Assembly (NCBI GenBank): GCA_017507805.1
Contig: JAFWAC010000024.1
Coordinates: forward strand, 1 to 64,000
Source of the DNA: Clostridia bacterium
GTDB taxonomy: Bacteria; Bacillota; Clostridia; Oscillospirales; Acutalibacteraceae
Reading direction: 5' to 3'
Length of the DNA: 64,000 nt
The first letter of the stretch is position 1. Every line of letters begins with the position of its first letter. Below are positions 27,434 to 34,782 of this stretch, in pieces. Below the pieces are notes generated by a model. That model did not search any database, was not told the DNA's origin, and worked only from the letters and a program-made list of their open reading frames with translations. The position numbers and the translations under genes are program-made.

Positions 27434-28189
27434 ATGCTTGAAAAAGTAACTGTTACGGATATAATATTTGTTTCTACGGTATATTCCCCAAAGGGCAGGG
27501 TTTTTAATATGGAAAAGCGTTCAAACTATGGGCTTTCATTCTGCAAATCGGGACAAATCACCTACACACATAAGGGTAATAACTTTGTATCCGATATAAA
27601 CCATGCCGTTATTTTGCCGAAAAACGCCGAATATTCGTTACATGGAGATAAAACCGGCGATTTTCCCATTATAAATTTTGAATGTAACGGATTGAATATA
27701 GATGATTTTTTAGTTTTTGAGCTTAAAAACCCCGAAAGCTATCTTGTCGATTTTGAAAGACTTAATCGCCTTTTTTTGTTAGGCGGAAACCGTCCAAAGC
27801 AGTTTAGTATATTTTATAATATGCTTTCTCGGCTTTCGGCGGATAAGCTTACGCCTGAAAATCCGCTTTTTAATGTTGGTGAATATATAGAAAAGCACTT
27901 TGATTCGCTCGATCTTACAAACAAGGGTTTAGCCGAAGTCTGTGGTATAAGCGAGGCTTATTTCCGGAAGCTTTTTCCCGAATATTTCGGCACCACACCT
28001 AAACAGTATGTTTTGGAGATACGCATGCGAAAAGCAAAGCAATTACTTGAGGGCAGTAAGCAAACCGTAACTCAGGTGGCGGAAAAATGCGGATTTTCAA
28101 ATATATATTATTTTTGCAGAGCATTTAAGGGTTATACAGGTCTTACACCTTCGGAATATCGCCGAGAAAATCAAAAAATAGGATTATAG
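27434..28189 (+). CDS. AraC family transcriptional regulator
   Basis: A 251-residue regulator with an N-terminal cupin-like sensing region and two C-terminal helix-turn-helix motifs (NKGLAEVCGISEAYFRKLFPEYF and QVAEKCGFSNIYYFCRAFKGYTGLTPSEYRR). It diverges from the SDR operon, and a candidate promoter (TTGATT, 16-base spacer, TATAAT at 27410-27415) lies in front of it. I chose the ATG at 27434, a few bases after GAGGTGAG. It probably controls the divergent dehydrogenase operon. Confidence 0.9.
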   Translation: MLEKVTVTDIIFVSTVYSPKGRVFNMEKRSNYGLSFCKSGQITYTHKGNNFVSDINHAVILPKNAEYSLHGDKTGDFPIINFECNGLNIDDFLVFELKNPESYLVDFERLNRLFLLGGNRPKQFSIFYNMLSRLSADKLTPENPLFNVGEYIEKHFDSLDLTNKGLAEVCGISEAYFRKLFPEYFGTTPKQYVLEIRMRKAKQLLEGSKQTVTQVAEKCGFSNIYYFCRAFKGYTGLTPSEYRRENQKIGL

Positions 28190-29197
28190 GGTTGTTGTAT
28201 TAGGAAGCCCACAGCATTTCAAAATAAGCTTATAAAGCTCTAATTCGTAATCTAAGGTATAGGGATTTGTCTTTTCTCCCCGCACCATTGCGGCAAAGGA
28301 ATTAAGCATATTGCTGTATCTTCCAAACGGTTCAAACTCACAAGATTCGCCCTTGTCGCACCAATCAAGACTTGAATACACAGTTTTGACCGAGGACATA
28401 AGGTTGTTACCTATGAACATTTCAAGCGGTTTTATTTCAACCGTTTTTTTACTGCCCACAACCCTGAGGTGACGGCAGGGGAAACCGCCGTATTCAATAT
28501 CATTGGTCTGAGCAACCGATACACCGCTTTCATATTCCAACACAGCCATACCAAAATCCTCAACATTAAGACCGTCAAGGCCCGAAGCTCTGCTAAGGGG
28601 TATTATTTTTTCAGGCATACCTTTAATTGTATAAATAAGGTCAATTAAATGACATCCTAAAAAGAACAGCATACCACCCTTGAAATTTCCTACATGCTTT
28701 CTCATTTCTATAGAATGTGTACAGCTCATAGCAGTATCAACGCTTATTATATCGCCAAGCTCACCGTTTTTTATTTCCTTGAGTGTTTCGACAACTGCGG
28801 GATTATAGCGGTACATATATCCCGTATGGAAAACCGTTCCGTTTTGTCTTACGGTTTCAATAAGCTCCTCAAATTCTTGGAGGTTTTGACTGCCCGGTTT
28901 TTCCATATGTATATGTTTGCCTGCGCGAGCCGCCATAAGGGCATATTTTGTAAGATACATTTCTTCGGTTTCTATTGCAACCGCCTCTATTTCGGGGTTA
29001 TTAAGAATTTCATCAACCGTCATTTCGAGTTCAGGGTCAAAGGTAGTAATTCTTTCAGGATATTTTTCTCTTTCGTTTTCCGGAAAGGCATAACCGATAA
29101 CCTCAAAAAGCTCGGGCTGAGAATTGATATAATTCCAAATATCAGTACCGTGACTGCAAAGGCTTGTACCTATTTGTGCAATCTTAATTTTTCGCAT
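28184..29197 (-). CDS. Gfo/Idh/MocA family oxidoreductase
   Basis: A 337-residue NAD(P)-dependent dehydrogenase. An N-terminal Rossmann fold (KIAQIGTS) is followed by the conserved EKPGSQNLQEFEEL block, whose lysine is part of the catalytic site. Family members act on sugars and inositols. The ATG at 29197 overlaps the stop of the upstream MDR gene by one base (TGATG) and has GGAGG in front. A TTG 15 bases earlier would overlap that site. The 3' end overlaps the convergent araC gene by six bases. Confidence 0.92.
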   Translation of the reverse strand: MRKIKIAQIGTSLCSHGTDIWNYINSQPELFEVIGYAFPENEREKYPERITTFDPELEMTVDEILNNPEIEAVAIETEEMYLTKYALMAARAGKHIHMEKPGSQNLQEFEELIETVRQNGTVFHTGYMYRYNPAVVETLKEIKNGELGDIISVDTAMSCTHSIEMRKHVGNFKGGMLFFLGCHLIDLIYTIKGMPEKIIPLSRASGLDGLNVEDFGMAVLEYESGVSVAQTNDIEYGGFPCRHLRVVGSKKTVEIKPLEMFIGNNLMSSVKTVYSSLDWCDKGESCEFEPFGRYSNMLNSFAAMVRGEKTNPYTLDYELELYKLILKCCGLPNTTTL

Positions 29198-30207
29198 CAC
29201 ATTTTCCTCCAATCAAACTGCACAAGCGGAAATGATTTTTCATTAGCAAGGCGTGTATATACCTCGGGTGCTTCAAGAGGCGAATGTACTTCGTCTATAA
29301 TATCAGAAAGCTTAATTCTGTCCATTTCGGTAAGCTTTTTCAAAGCAAAGATATCGTCACGCTGTGTCCACCAGCCTCCGTGTGATTCGGTATCGGGTCT
29401 TGCGTTGGTATGTGCGCCTACAAGGGTAATACCCGGACAATGTACCTTGCGGTAGTAATCAATCGTAAACTCCTTGTTTCGTGTGCAGCCAAGCAATGCA
29501 ACTCTGCCGAATTTTGCCATACAGTCAAGTATTCCGTCAAGCCCTGCACCGATACCTGTAACCTCAATGCCTACCTTTGCTCCACCGTTTGTGAGCTCCT
29601 TGACCTTTGCGGCAAAATCAGGGTCGTATGGGTCAAGAGCATAATCTGCCCCGACAGACAGTGCTTTTTCACGCTTTTCTGCAACCGGGTCCACCGCAAT
29701 AATGGGTGCCGCACCTGCTAATTTGAGCAGGGGGATTGATACCAGACCTAAAACACCCATACCCATAATAATTGCAGATTCTCCAATCTCAAACCGACAC
29801 TTTCTTATTGCCGCAAGCGGGAAAATTCCTATGTGAAACAGTGCCGCATCCTCAAATGAGGTATTGTCGCTAATCTTGTAAACATTACGCTTAGGCATAT
29901 TAATATATTGTGTATGTACTGTCCAGGACATTGCAACCCTGTCGCCAACCTTGAATTCCTCTGCGCCCTCACCAACGGCGGTAACAATACCCGAGGAGCT
30001 GTATCCCAATGTTCTCGGGAATCCAAAGCCCTGACCTTTAGGCGGACTGATGTTGGGGTCGCCCACAAGATTTGCTCGCTCCGTTCCGCTGCTTATGGTG
30101 GAAATCACCAGCTTAACCTGAACCTCATCCTTTTGAGGAGCGCCTATTTCGTTTTCAATCAATTCTGCAATGCAGGGTGCAGTAAATGTTATGCACTTTG
30201 TTTTCAT
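29197..30207 (-). CDS. Zinc-type alcohol dehydrogenase-like MDR protein
   Basis: A 336-residue medium-chain dehydrogenase. An N-terminal GroES-like domain contains SSGTERANL in place of the usual catalytic zinc cysteine block. It is followed by LGYSSSGIVTAVG and the nucleotide-binding IMGMGVLGLVSI. Such zinc-less MDR enzymes often sit beside Gfo/Idh proteins and act on polyols or sugar acids. It is coupled to the Gfo/Idh gene by a one-base overlap and divergent from the AraC gene at 30308. Confidence 0.88.
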   Translation of the reverse strand: MKTKCITFTAPCIAELIENEIGAPQKDEVQVKLVISTISSGTERANLVGDPNISPPKGQGFGFPRTLGYSSSGIVTAVGEGAEEFKVGDRVAMSWTVHTQYINMPKRNVYKISDNTSFEDAALFHIGIFPLAAIRKCRFEIGESAIIMGMGVLGLVSIPLLKLAGAAPIIAVDPVAEKREKALSVGADYALDPYDPDFAAKVKELTNGGAKVGIEVTGIGAGLDGILDCMAKFGRVALLGCTRNKEFTIDYYRKVHCPGITLVGAHTNARPDTESHGGWWTQRDDIFALKKLTEMDRIKLSDIIDEVHSPLEAPEVYTRLANEKSFPLVQFDWRKM

Positions 30208-30307
30208 AAAAAATCACCTCTACCATATTTTAAGCTATTGACAGACCTGTTTAAATATGGTATTCTACAAAAAACATACACTATTCTCCAAATTTGGCGG
30301 TGATTTA

Positions 30308-31069
30308 TTGATAAACGATGCATTATTCTTTGAAAACTTTGTCTTTACGGAGTTTTGCTTTACAGCCTTCAGACACAATGATATAAGTAAAGGTCTTTCA
30401 CTCCATTATATAGCCTATATGCGTGAGGGAAGCTGTAATATAGTAGGTGAAAATTATTCCTTTCGTATAAACGAGGGAGATTTTTTCTATTTGCCTAAAA
30501 ACTTTAAATATCATTCATATTGGAGCGTAGGGGACAGTGGTGTAGTCCGTTTTGACTCCTACGGCTTTAAGACCTTGCCTCGCCGCGATAATATTGTTTA
30601 CCTGCCTCAAAAAATCAGCCCTTTTGAACAGGCAATAAGCATTAACCAAAAGCTTGCTGTCAGCAAAAGTACAGATTTATATTCTATAGGACTTTTTTAT
30701 CAGTTGCTCGGTGCTTTAATCAACAGAATGACCTGCGTGCCGGAAAACAGAAAAAGCGCTATTGTTCAAAAGGCAGAAGCATTTATGCGCGAGAACAGCG
30801 ATTACAAAGCGGCTGATATCGCCAGACATTGCCGAATAAGCGAAACGGGACTTTATGATGCCTTTAAGGAGGTCAGGGGATATACACCTGTTGTTGCTAA
30901 GCATAAGATAATTGTAGCCCGAGCCTGCGAATTGCTTATGGCAACCGATATGTCGGTAGAGGAGATAAGCTCGCGTCTCGGCTTTGGAAATGCAGCATAT
31001 TTCAGAAAGATATTTTTCAGGGAAACACAAAAAACTCCCCGTGAGGTACGCAGAGAGTCGGTGTTCTGA
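30308..31069 (+). CDS. AraC family transcriptional regulator
   Basis: A 253-residue regulator with an N-terminal cupin-like region (MREGSCNIVGENYSFRINEGDFFYLPK) and a C-terminal AraC DNA-binding domain with two helix-turn-helix motifs (SVEEISSRLGFGNAAYFRKIF as the second). It diverges from the MDR-Gfo/Idh pair and probably regulates it. I prefer the TTG at 30308, preceded by GGCGGTGA. An in-frame ATG 51 bases upstream has no ribosome binding site and would lie in the shared promoter region. Confidence 0.85.
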   Translation: MINDALFFENFVFTEFCFTAFRHNDISKGLSLHYIAYMREGSCNIVGENYSFRINEGDFFYLPKNFKYHSYWSVGDSGVVRFDSYGFKTLPRRDNIVYLPQKISPFEQAISINQKLAVSKSTDLYSIGLFYQLLGALINRMTCVPENRKSAIVQKAEAFMRENSDYKAADIARHCRISETGLYDAFKEVRGYTPVVAKHKIIVARACELLMATDMSVEEISSRLGFGNAAYFRKIFFRETQKTPREVRRESVF

Positions 31070-31121
31070 TTCAGAAGGCACAGCTTACTTTCTAAGAAAT
31101 TAAAAATTTTAAAAAAAGGGC

Positions 31122-31150
31122 TTGACAAAGGGGGAAATATTTATTATAAT
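31122..31150 (+). promoter_or_regulatory. Consensus promoter of the LexA-boxed small protein
   Basis: TTGACA (31122-31127), a 17-base spacer and TATAAT (31145-31150) match the SigA consensus exactly. Confidence 0.9.
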
Positions 31151-31157
31151 GAGCTTG

Positions 31158-31171
31158 CGAACATTTGTTCG
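31158..31171 (+). promoter_or_regulatory. LexA (SOS) box
   Basis: CGAACATTTGTTCG is a perfect palindrome in its arms and fits the Firmicutes LexA/DinR operator core CGAAC-N4-GTTCG. It lies seven bases past the -10 box and ends next to the ribosome binding site, where a bound repressor would block transcription. Confidence 0.75.
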
Positions 31172-31185
31172 GGAGGTTAAAAATT

Positions 31186-31371
31186 ATGAATATTTCATTT
31201 GCTTTAAGCACTTTTTTTGAGTTTATAATGGTTGTTGCCGTTGTGTGGTGCATTTTTAATGAGAGCAAGCTGATTGCTTTCGAGAAGCGCATTGCTTCTT
31301 TGATAAGAAGACGCCGTTTAAAGGTTGTTAAGCCTGCCGCCGGATATTATGTGCAGGGCTGTTCAAAATAA
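31186..31371 (+). CDS. Small SOS-regulated membrane protein
   Basis: A 61-residue protein of unknown family. One hydrophobic segment (about residues 5-24) is followed by an amphipathic basic stretch with RRRRLK and a short tail ending CSK. The ATG follows GGGAGG at proper distance. A consensus promoter and a LexA box precede it. Gram-positive bacteria use small LexA-controlled membrane proteins such as YneA to delay division after DNA damage. This one lacks the LysM domain of YneA, so a similar role is only an inference. No lexA gene is in the window. Confidence 0.8.
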   Translation: MNISFALSTFFEFIMVVAVVWCIFNESKLIAFEKRIASLIRRRRLKVVKPAAGYYVQGCSK

Positions 31372-31385
31372 TTGATTAATAAAAG

Positions 31386-31414
31386 TTGACACATTTCTGT
31401 TGTTGTGCTATAAT
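31386..31414 (+). promoter_or_regulatory. Consensus promoter of the TerB-like gene
   Basis: TTGACA and TATAAT lie 17 bases apart, so this gene has its own strong promoter separate from the LexA-boxed gene just upstream. Confidence 0.9.
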
Positions 31415-31471
31415 CAAAGCAGTTGGAAGCTTCGGCATTTTGTGCCAAATTTTTTAGAGGGGGTATTTCCA

Positions 31472-31882
31472 ATGACCTTTGATCAATTAATGCAACAGTA
31501 TGTGAATTACAGCTATGATCAGCTTATGGCAATCGCTCGCAATTCCTTGAACACACTTATTCCGGTTTGTCAGAAGCTTGATCCGGAGCATAAGGGTATG
31601 TTCCTTTTCACAAGCATTTTGCTTGCCGCTGTTGGCGCTGACAGACAGCTTTCTGCAAAAGAGCGTCAGTTCATTGCTGACCTCACCGGTTTGGATGAGG
31701 AAAAGCTGAACATTGTTATCGGTACATATAACAGCGATATGGAAAATCTTGTTAATACTTTTGCTGACAAGCTTTCAGGCGATGTTAAGGTTCAGACCGC
31801 TTGCCTCATTTCCGCAATTGCCGCTTGTGACGGCACAATAACCTACGGTGAATCAGATTTCATCTTAAAGGTAATTCAGTAA
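31472..31882 (+). CDS. TerB-like helical protein
   Basis: A 136-residue, mostly helical acidic protein. Two similar helical halves carry D-x-x-L-S-x-x-E patterns (ADRQLSAKERQFI and CDGTITYGESDFI), as in TerB/tellurite-resistance and DjlA N-terminal domains, which bind metals or partner proteins at the membrane. There is no membrane segment. The ATG at 31472 follows AGAGGGGG. The assignment rests on pattern only. Confidence 0.6.
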   Translation: MTFDQLMQQYVNYSYDQLMAIARNSLNTLIPVCQKLDPEHKGMFLFTSILLAAVGADRQLSAKERQFIADLTGLDEEKLNIVIGTYNSDMENLVNTFADKLSGDVKVQTACLISAIAACDGTITYGESDFILKVIQ

Positions 31883-31891
31883 AATCAAAAA

Positions 31892-31926
31892 GAAAAACGG
31901 TTGCCCGAATGGTGCAACCGTTTTTT
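31892..31926 (+). terminator. Terminator after the TerB-like gene
   Basis: AAAAACGGTTGC pairs with GCAACCGTTTTTT, giving a strong stem with a T-run nine bases past the stop codon. Confidence 0.92.
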
Positions 31927-31967
31927 AATACTCTGTTTCAAATATTGGAATTAAATAGCTGTAAATT

Positions 31968-32195
31968 AAATTATAGTTTGTCGCACTAATTTAATTGACC
32001 TTTCGTAGGGGACGATGCCCACATCGTCCCGTTTGGTTTCTGCAAATTTTAGCGGGACGATGTGGGCATCGTCCCCTACAATTAACCCCAATAAACTATA
32101 ATTAAGATGTGTTTACACCATCGGGGTATTAGGTTGCGATTTCGCAGAATAAAAAGGCGGATTGACCGCGGGGGCACCCCGCTAAACTATAATTT
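31968..32195. repeat. MITE-like element, full copy (228 bp)
   Basis: Bounded by the inverted ends AAATTATAGTTT and AAACTATAATTT. The interior holds a long hairpin (CGTAGGGGACGATG arms, about 32004-32080), then AT-rich sequence and CGCGGGGGCACCCCGC near the right end. A second copy at 41368-41529 has the same ends and lacks 66 internal bases. There is no coding capacity. Confidence 0.85.
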
Positions 32196-32205
32196 GTTTT
32201 TTCAT

Positions 32206-32637
32206 TCATTTCGATTTGAGTATATAGTGATTGTGGTAAAGCGAATTTACAAAGTCGTAAACCTCTTTGATTTCGGTTGACGAGAAAATCCTCAGCATGG
32301 CACTTATTTTTTCGACTGCGTCCGATTTTGTCATATTGAGATTTTGATATTTACTGCCGGCTTCAAAGGTTAAAACGGAATTTTGAAAGTTATCCACCAG
32401 ATAAGCAATCATTGCAGGGTCGTTTGTTTCAACATTAAGACTGCCGATTAAGCTTGTAACGGTTGTGTTAAAGCCGTTGGCAATGGCTTTAAGCTCCTCA
32501 AGATTTGTGCCAACGCAATTTTCAATCCGGCAATATTCCTCTGTTTCCATACCCACCTTTTTTGCGGCTTCCTCCTGCGAGAGATTTAAAGCAATTCTGA
32601 AATCGGTAATTCTTTTATTAATTGTATAGTTTTCCAA
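32206..32637 (-). CDS. XRE-type helix-turn-helix protein
   Basis: A 143-residue protein. The N-terminal 60 residues form a Cro/CI-type helix-turn-helix (LNLSQEEAAKKVGMETEEYCRIE). The remaining 80 residues are an unassigned helical domain. It reads away from the tRNA-Thr gene and ends next to the MITE-like element. Target genes are unknown. Confidence 0.8.
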   Translation of the reverse strand: MENYTINKRITDFRIALNLSQEEAAKKVGMETEEYCRIENCVGTNLEELKAIANGFNTTVTSLIGSLNVETNDPAMIAYLVDNFQNSVLTFEAGSKYQNLNMTKSDAVEKISAMLRIFSSTEIKEVYDFVNSLYHNHYILKSK

Positions 32638-32662
32638 AATTAAAAGCTCCTGTATTTTTTAC

Positions 32663-32691
32663 TTGACTTAAAGGTTATGTGTTGGTATAAT
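32663..32691 (+). promoter_or_regulatory. tRNA-Thr promoter
   Basis: TTGACT and TATAAT lie 17 bases apart and end 18 bases before the mature tRNA. Confidence 0.85.
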
Positions 32692-32709
32692 TATTAGGCA
32701 ATTTTACTT

Positions 32710-32785
32710 GCTGGAGTGGCTCAGTTGGTAGAGCAGCTGATTCGTAATCAGCAGGTCGTGGGTTCGAGTCCCATCTTCAGCTCCA
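32710..32785 (+). tRNA. tRNA-Thr (anticodon CGU)
   Basis: A 76-base cloverleaf. The acceptor GCTGGAG pairs with CTTCAGC (one G-T), followed by T and an encoded CCA. The D-loop is GGCTCAGTTGGTAGAGC. The anticodon stem GCTGA/TCAGC closes a loop TTCGTAA, giving anticodon CGT for ACG codons. The T-loop is GGTTCGAGTCC. It has its own promoter and terminator. Confidence 0.97.
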
Positions 32786-32815
32786 GAAAATCCAAGTCGA
32801 AAGACTTGGATTTTC
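32786..32815 (+). terminator. tRNA-Thr terminator
   Basis: GAAAATCCAAGTC pairs with GACTTGGATTTTC over a GAAA tetraloop, directly after the CCA end. Confidence 0.88.
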
Positions 32816-32845
32816 TTGTATTATTATCTATTGTCTGAAATATAA

Positions 32846-33058
32846 CTATTTGTTAATTTCCGGTTTGTCGGTACGGCATAGGATATAGTCAATGCTAACA
32901 TTATAGAAATCTGCCAATCTCAAAAGTGTTTCCGTGGGCGGTATTCGCTCACCGTTTTCAAATTTTGAAAGCAAAGATTGTTCAATTCCTGTTTTCATTT
33001 GCAGAGCAATTTGTGTGTAACCTTTACTGTTTCGCAACAGCTTCAAATTGTTTTTCAT
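32846..33058 (-). CDS. Small XRE-type repressor
   Basis: A 70-residue Cro/CI-type protein that is essentially only the DNA-binding domain (GYTQIALQMKTGIEQSLLSKFENGERIP and DYILCRTD). I chose the ATG at 33058 (MKNNLKLLRN), preceded by AGGTGATG. An ATG 18 bases upstream lies inside a palindrome. Two TGAC/GTCA palindromes in its promoter region suggest it represses itself. Confidence 0.85.
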   Translation of the reverse strand: MKNNLKLLRNSKGYTQIALQMKTGIEQSLLSKFENGERIPPTETLLRLADFYNVSIDYILCRTDKPEINK

Positions 33059-33069
33059 AACATCACCTA

Positions 33070-33117
33070 ATGACATTATGTCATATTTAGCTCTTAAAAT
33101 TATGACAACTCGTCATA
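33070..33117. promoter_or_regulatory. Paired palindromic operators of the XRE gene
   Basis: ATGACATTATGTCAT (33070-33084) and TATGACAACTCGTCATA (33101-33117) share TGAC/GTCA half-sites. Their centres are about 32 bases apart, three DNA turns, which would let two repressor dimers sit on one face. The first lies at the gene's start region. Confidence 0.7.
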
Positions 33118-33151
33118 ACGCGGTGATGTGCAATTACAGAATTATTTATTT

Positions 33152-33224
33152 GTAGGGACAGGCGTCCCGACTGTCCTTTAAAACCGATAAAGGCTATTGG
33201 ACAGTCGGGGACGCCTGTCCCTAC
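33152..33224. repeat. Dispersed hairpin repeat
   Basis: Two arms of about 25 bases starting GTAGGGACAGGCGTCCC and ending in its complement fold into one long stem with a single bulge. Both ends read GTAGGG outward, as in the repeats at 1752 and 32004. Confidence 0.85.
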
Positions 33225-33258
33225 GATATGCCATATTAATTAGTACAATAATTTAGTT

Positions 33259-33483
33259 TTATCTTTCCGGATAATTCATATTTTTAGGCAAGCCTAAAAT
33301 ATAATCTGCTGATACATTATAAAATTTGCAGAGAGTAATTAGATGATGCAAGGGCAACTCTCTTTGACCGGTTTCATATAAGCTATATTGTTGTTTTGTG
33401 ATTTTTAGATGTTCGGCAACATTTTTTTGAGTTAAATCAAGGTCATTTCTTAATTCCTTTAATATCTCATTGTAAAGCTTCAT
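33259..33483 (-). CDS. Small XRE-type repressor
   Basis: A 74-residue Cro/CI-type DNA-binding protein (LDLTQKNVAEHLKITKQQYSLYETGQRELP). It is related to, but distinct from, the neighbour at 32846: both end with DYILG/DYILC-type helices. It is divergent from the DUF6809-like gene. The intergenic promoter holds repeated CATTCAA sites, the likely targets of this protein. Confidence 0.88.
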   Translation of the reverse strand: MKLYNEILKELRNDLDLTQKNVAEHLKITKQQYSLYETGQRELPLHHLITLCKFYNVSADYILGLPKNMNYPER

Positions 33484-33527
33484 TATTTTTACCTCTTTTC
33501 TTGTATTATAAATAAATTATAACAAAT

Positions 33528-33594
33528 CATTCAAATAAATGCTTGACAGTCATTCAAATGAATGATATAATAAATTTGTCATTCAATCGAATTG
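33528..33594 (+). promoter_or_regulatory. Promoter with three CATTCAA operator sites
   Basis: TTGACA (33543-33548) and TATAAT (33566-33571) are 17 bases apart and point to the DUF6809-like gene. The palindrome CATTCAAATGAATG (33551-33564) fills the spacer. Related sites CATTCAAATAAATG (33528-33541) and CATTCAATCGAATTG (33580-33594) flank it. This is a repressor-controlled promoter, probably bound by the divergent XRE protein. Confidence 0.8.
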
Positions 33595-33636
33595 TAAATC
33601 ACTTTTAAAAACGAATGGTATAAAAGAGGTGATAAA

Positions 33637-33909
33637 ATGTCAAAAACAATATCGCAGTTATGGAACGGAAAGGTAGTGCCAATTAATAATTTAGGGGTAA
33701 ATAATCCCGAATTAAAGGAATTGGAATGTTTGATGTGCAGACATCTTGAAAAGCTTGAAAAATATTTTAACAGGGAAGCAAAAGAAATTTTTGAAAAATA
33801 TAATAAATATGTAAATGATTATAATTATGAAATAAGGGAGCAGGCATTTTGCATTGGCTTTTCTTTAGGAACTAAAATCACGGCGGAGGCACTTGTTAAA
33901 GCAGAATAA
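33637..33909 (+). CDS. DUF6809-like small protein
   Basis: A 90-residue protein of unknown function. The layout (S-x-LWNGxxxP at the start, PELKELE, a long charged helical middle and a C-terminal REQAFCIGFSLG block) resembles the DUF6809 family, which is often found beside XRE regulators in Clostridia. There is no signal peptide or membrane segment. It is tightly controlled by the multi-site promoter upstream. AGAGGTGAT precedes the ATG. Confidence 0.7.
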   Translation: MSKTISQLWNGKVVPINNLGVNNPELKELECLMCRHLEKLEKYFNREAKEIFEKYNKYVNDYNYEIREQAFCIGFSLGTKITAEALVKAE

Positions 33910-33980
33910 GTGCGTGAAAAGGTTATATATTAAGTCTTTCGTTTTGCTACCACACCAACCGTATTTTCAAGGTGGGAAAT

Positions 33981-34205
33981 AAAAAAGGGGCTGTCTCGCT
34001 AAGGTTAAAATACACAAAATACCGGAGCCGCTTCGCCACCGGCTCCCTCTGACGAGGGAGCTGTCGAGTGAAGCGAGACTGAGGGAGAGAAAATTGCAGA
34101 AATTTCACCTTTTCTCTCCCTCCGTCACGGCTACGCCGTGCCACCTCCCTCGTCAGAGGGAGGCGGGGTTTGTGTAAAAGACCTTTAATGAGACAGCCTC
34201 TTTTT
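33981..34205. repeat. MITE-like palindromic repeat with GGGGCTGTCTC ends
   Basis: Imperfect terminal inverted repeats of about 30 bases (GGGGCTGTCTCGCTAAGG at 33987 and the complement of GAGACAGCCTC at 34190-34200, both leading into ACACAAA). They enclose nested palindromes of the CTCCCTCTGACGAGGGAG type found widely in gut Clostridia. A 65-codon open frame inside is not a gene. It may also terminate transcription from both sides. Confidence 0.8.
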
Positions 34206-34220
34206 ATATTATTTGTAAAA

Positions 34221-34754
34221 CTACTTATTAAAATTTAATTTATAATTCTCAATGGAAGCTTTTATAATGTTTAATGCTTCGGTTTTGCCCTGAACATCGT
34301 CAACCGCGGTTGTCTTGTGTTCGAGATTTTTGTATACCTCAAAGAAATGGCGCATTTCATCAAAAATGTGCTTTGGAAGCTGGTCGATATCCTGATAGCT
34401 GTTATAGGTCGGGTCATTGAACGGAATAGCAATGATTTTTTCATCGTTTCTGCCGTTGTCAATCATCGTGATAACACCTATTGGATGGGCTCGCACAAGT
34501 GTAAGCGGTTCTAAATCCTCTGAGCAGAGCAACAGCACATCAAGAGGGTCATTATCATCACCGTAGGTGCGTGGGATAAAACCGTAATTTGCAGGGTAGT
34601 GGGTGGAGGTGTGCAAAATTCGGTCAAGAATTATATAGCCCGTTTCCTTGTCAAGCTCATATTTCTTTTTACTGCCCTTTGAAATTTCAATAACGCAAAT
34701 AAAATCCTCGGGGGTAATTCTTTCGGGTGAAATGTCGTGCCAGATATTAGCCAA
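34221..34754 (-). CDS. ppa: Inorganic pyrophosphatase (family I)
   Basis: A 177-residue soluble enzyme that hydrolyses pyrophosphate to drive biosynthesis. It shows KYELDKETGYI, YPANYGFIPRTYGDDNDPLDVLLL with the signature aspartates, and the late DxxPKHI region. The start is a TTG in this frame (MANIWHDIS). It follows the amino acid ABC ATPase gene by 28 bases. Confidence 0.95.
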   Translation of the reverse strand: MANIWHDISPERITPEDFICVIEISKGSKKKYELDKETGYIILDRILHTSTHYPANYGFIPRTYGDDNDPLDVLLLCSEDLEPLTLVRAHPIGVITMIDNGRNDEKIIAIPFNDPTYNSYQDIDQLPKHIFDEMRHFFEVYKNLEHKTTAVDDVQGKTEALNIIKASIENYKLNFNK

Positions 34755-34782
34755 GTTAATCGCCTGTTCCTTTCTCTGCGGT

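Noticed and set aside
31386..31882. TerB-like gene as part of a tellurite resistance operon
   Set aside because: No other ter genes are near, it has its own promoter and terminator, and the assignment is weak.
33947..34144. 65-codon frame in the repeat at 33981-34205
   Set aside because: It is formed by palindromic repeat sequence and has no protein-like features.
32710..34205. Intact integrative element attached to tRNA-Thr
   Set aside because: There is no integrase and no repeated tRNA 3' end on the far side that I can see.
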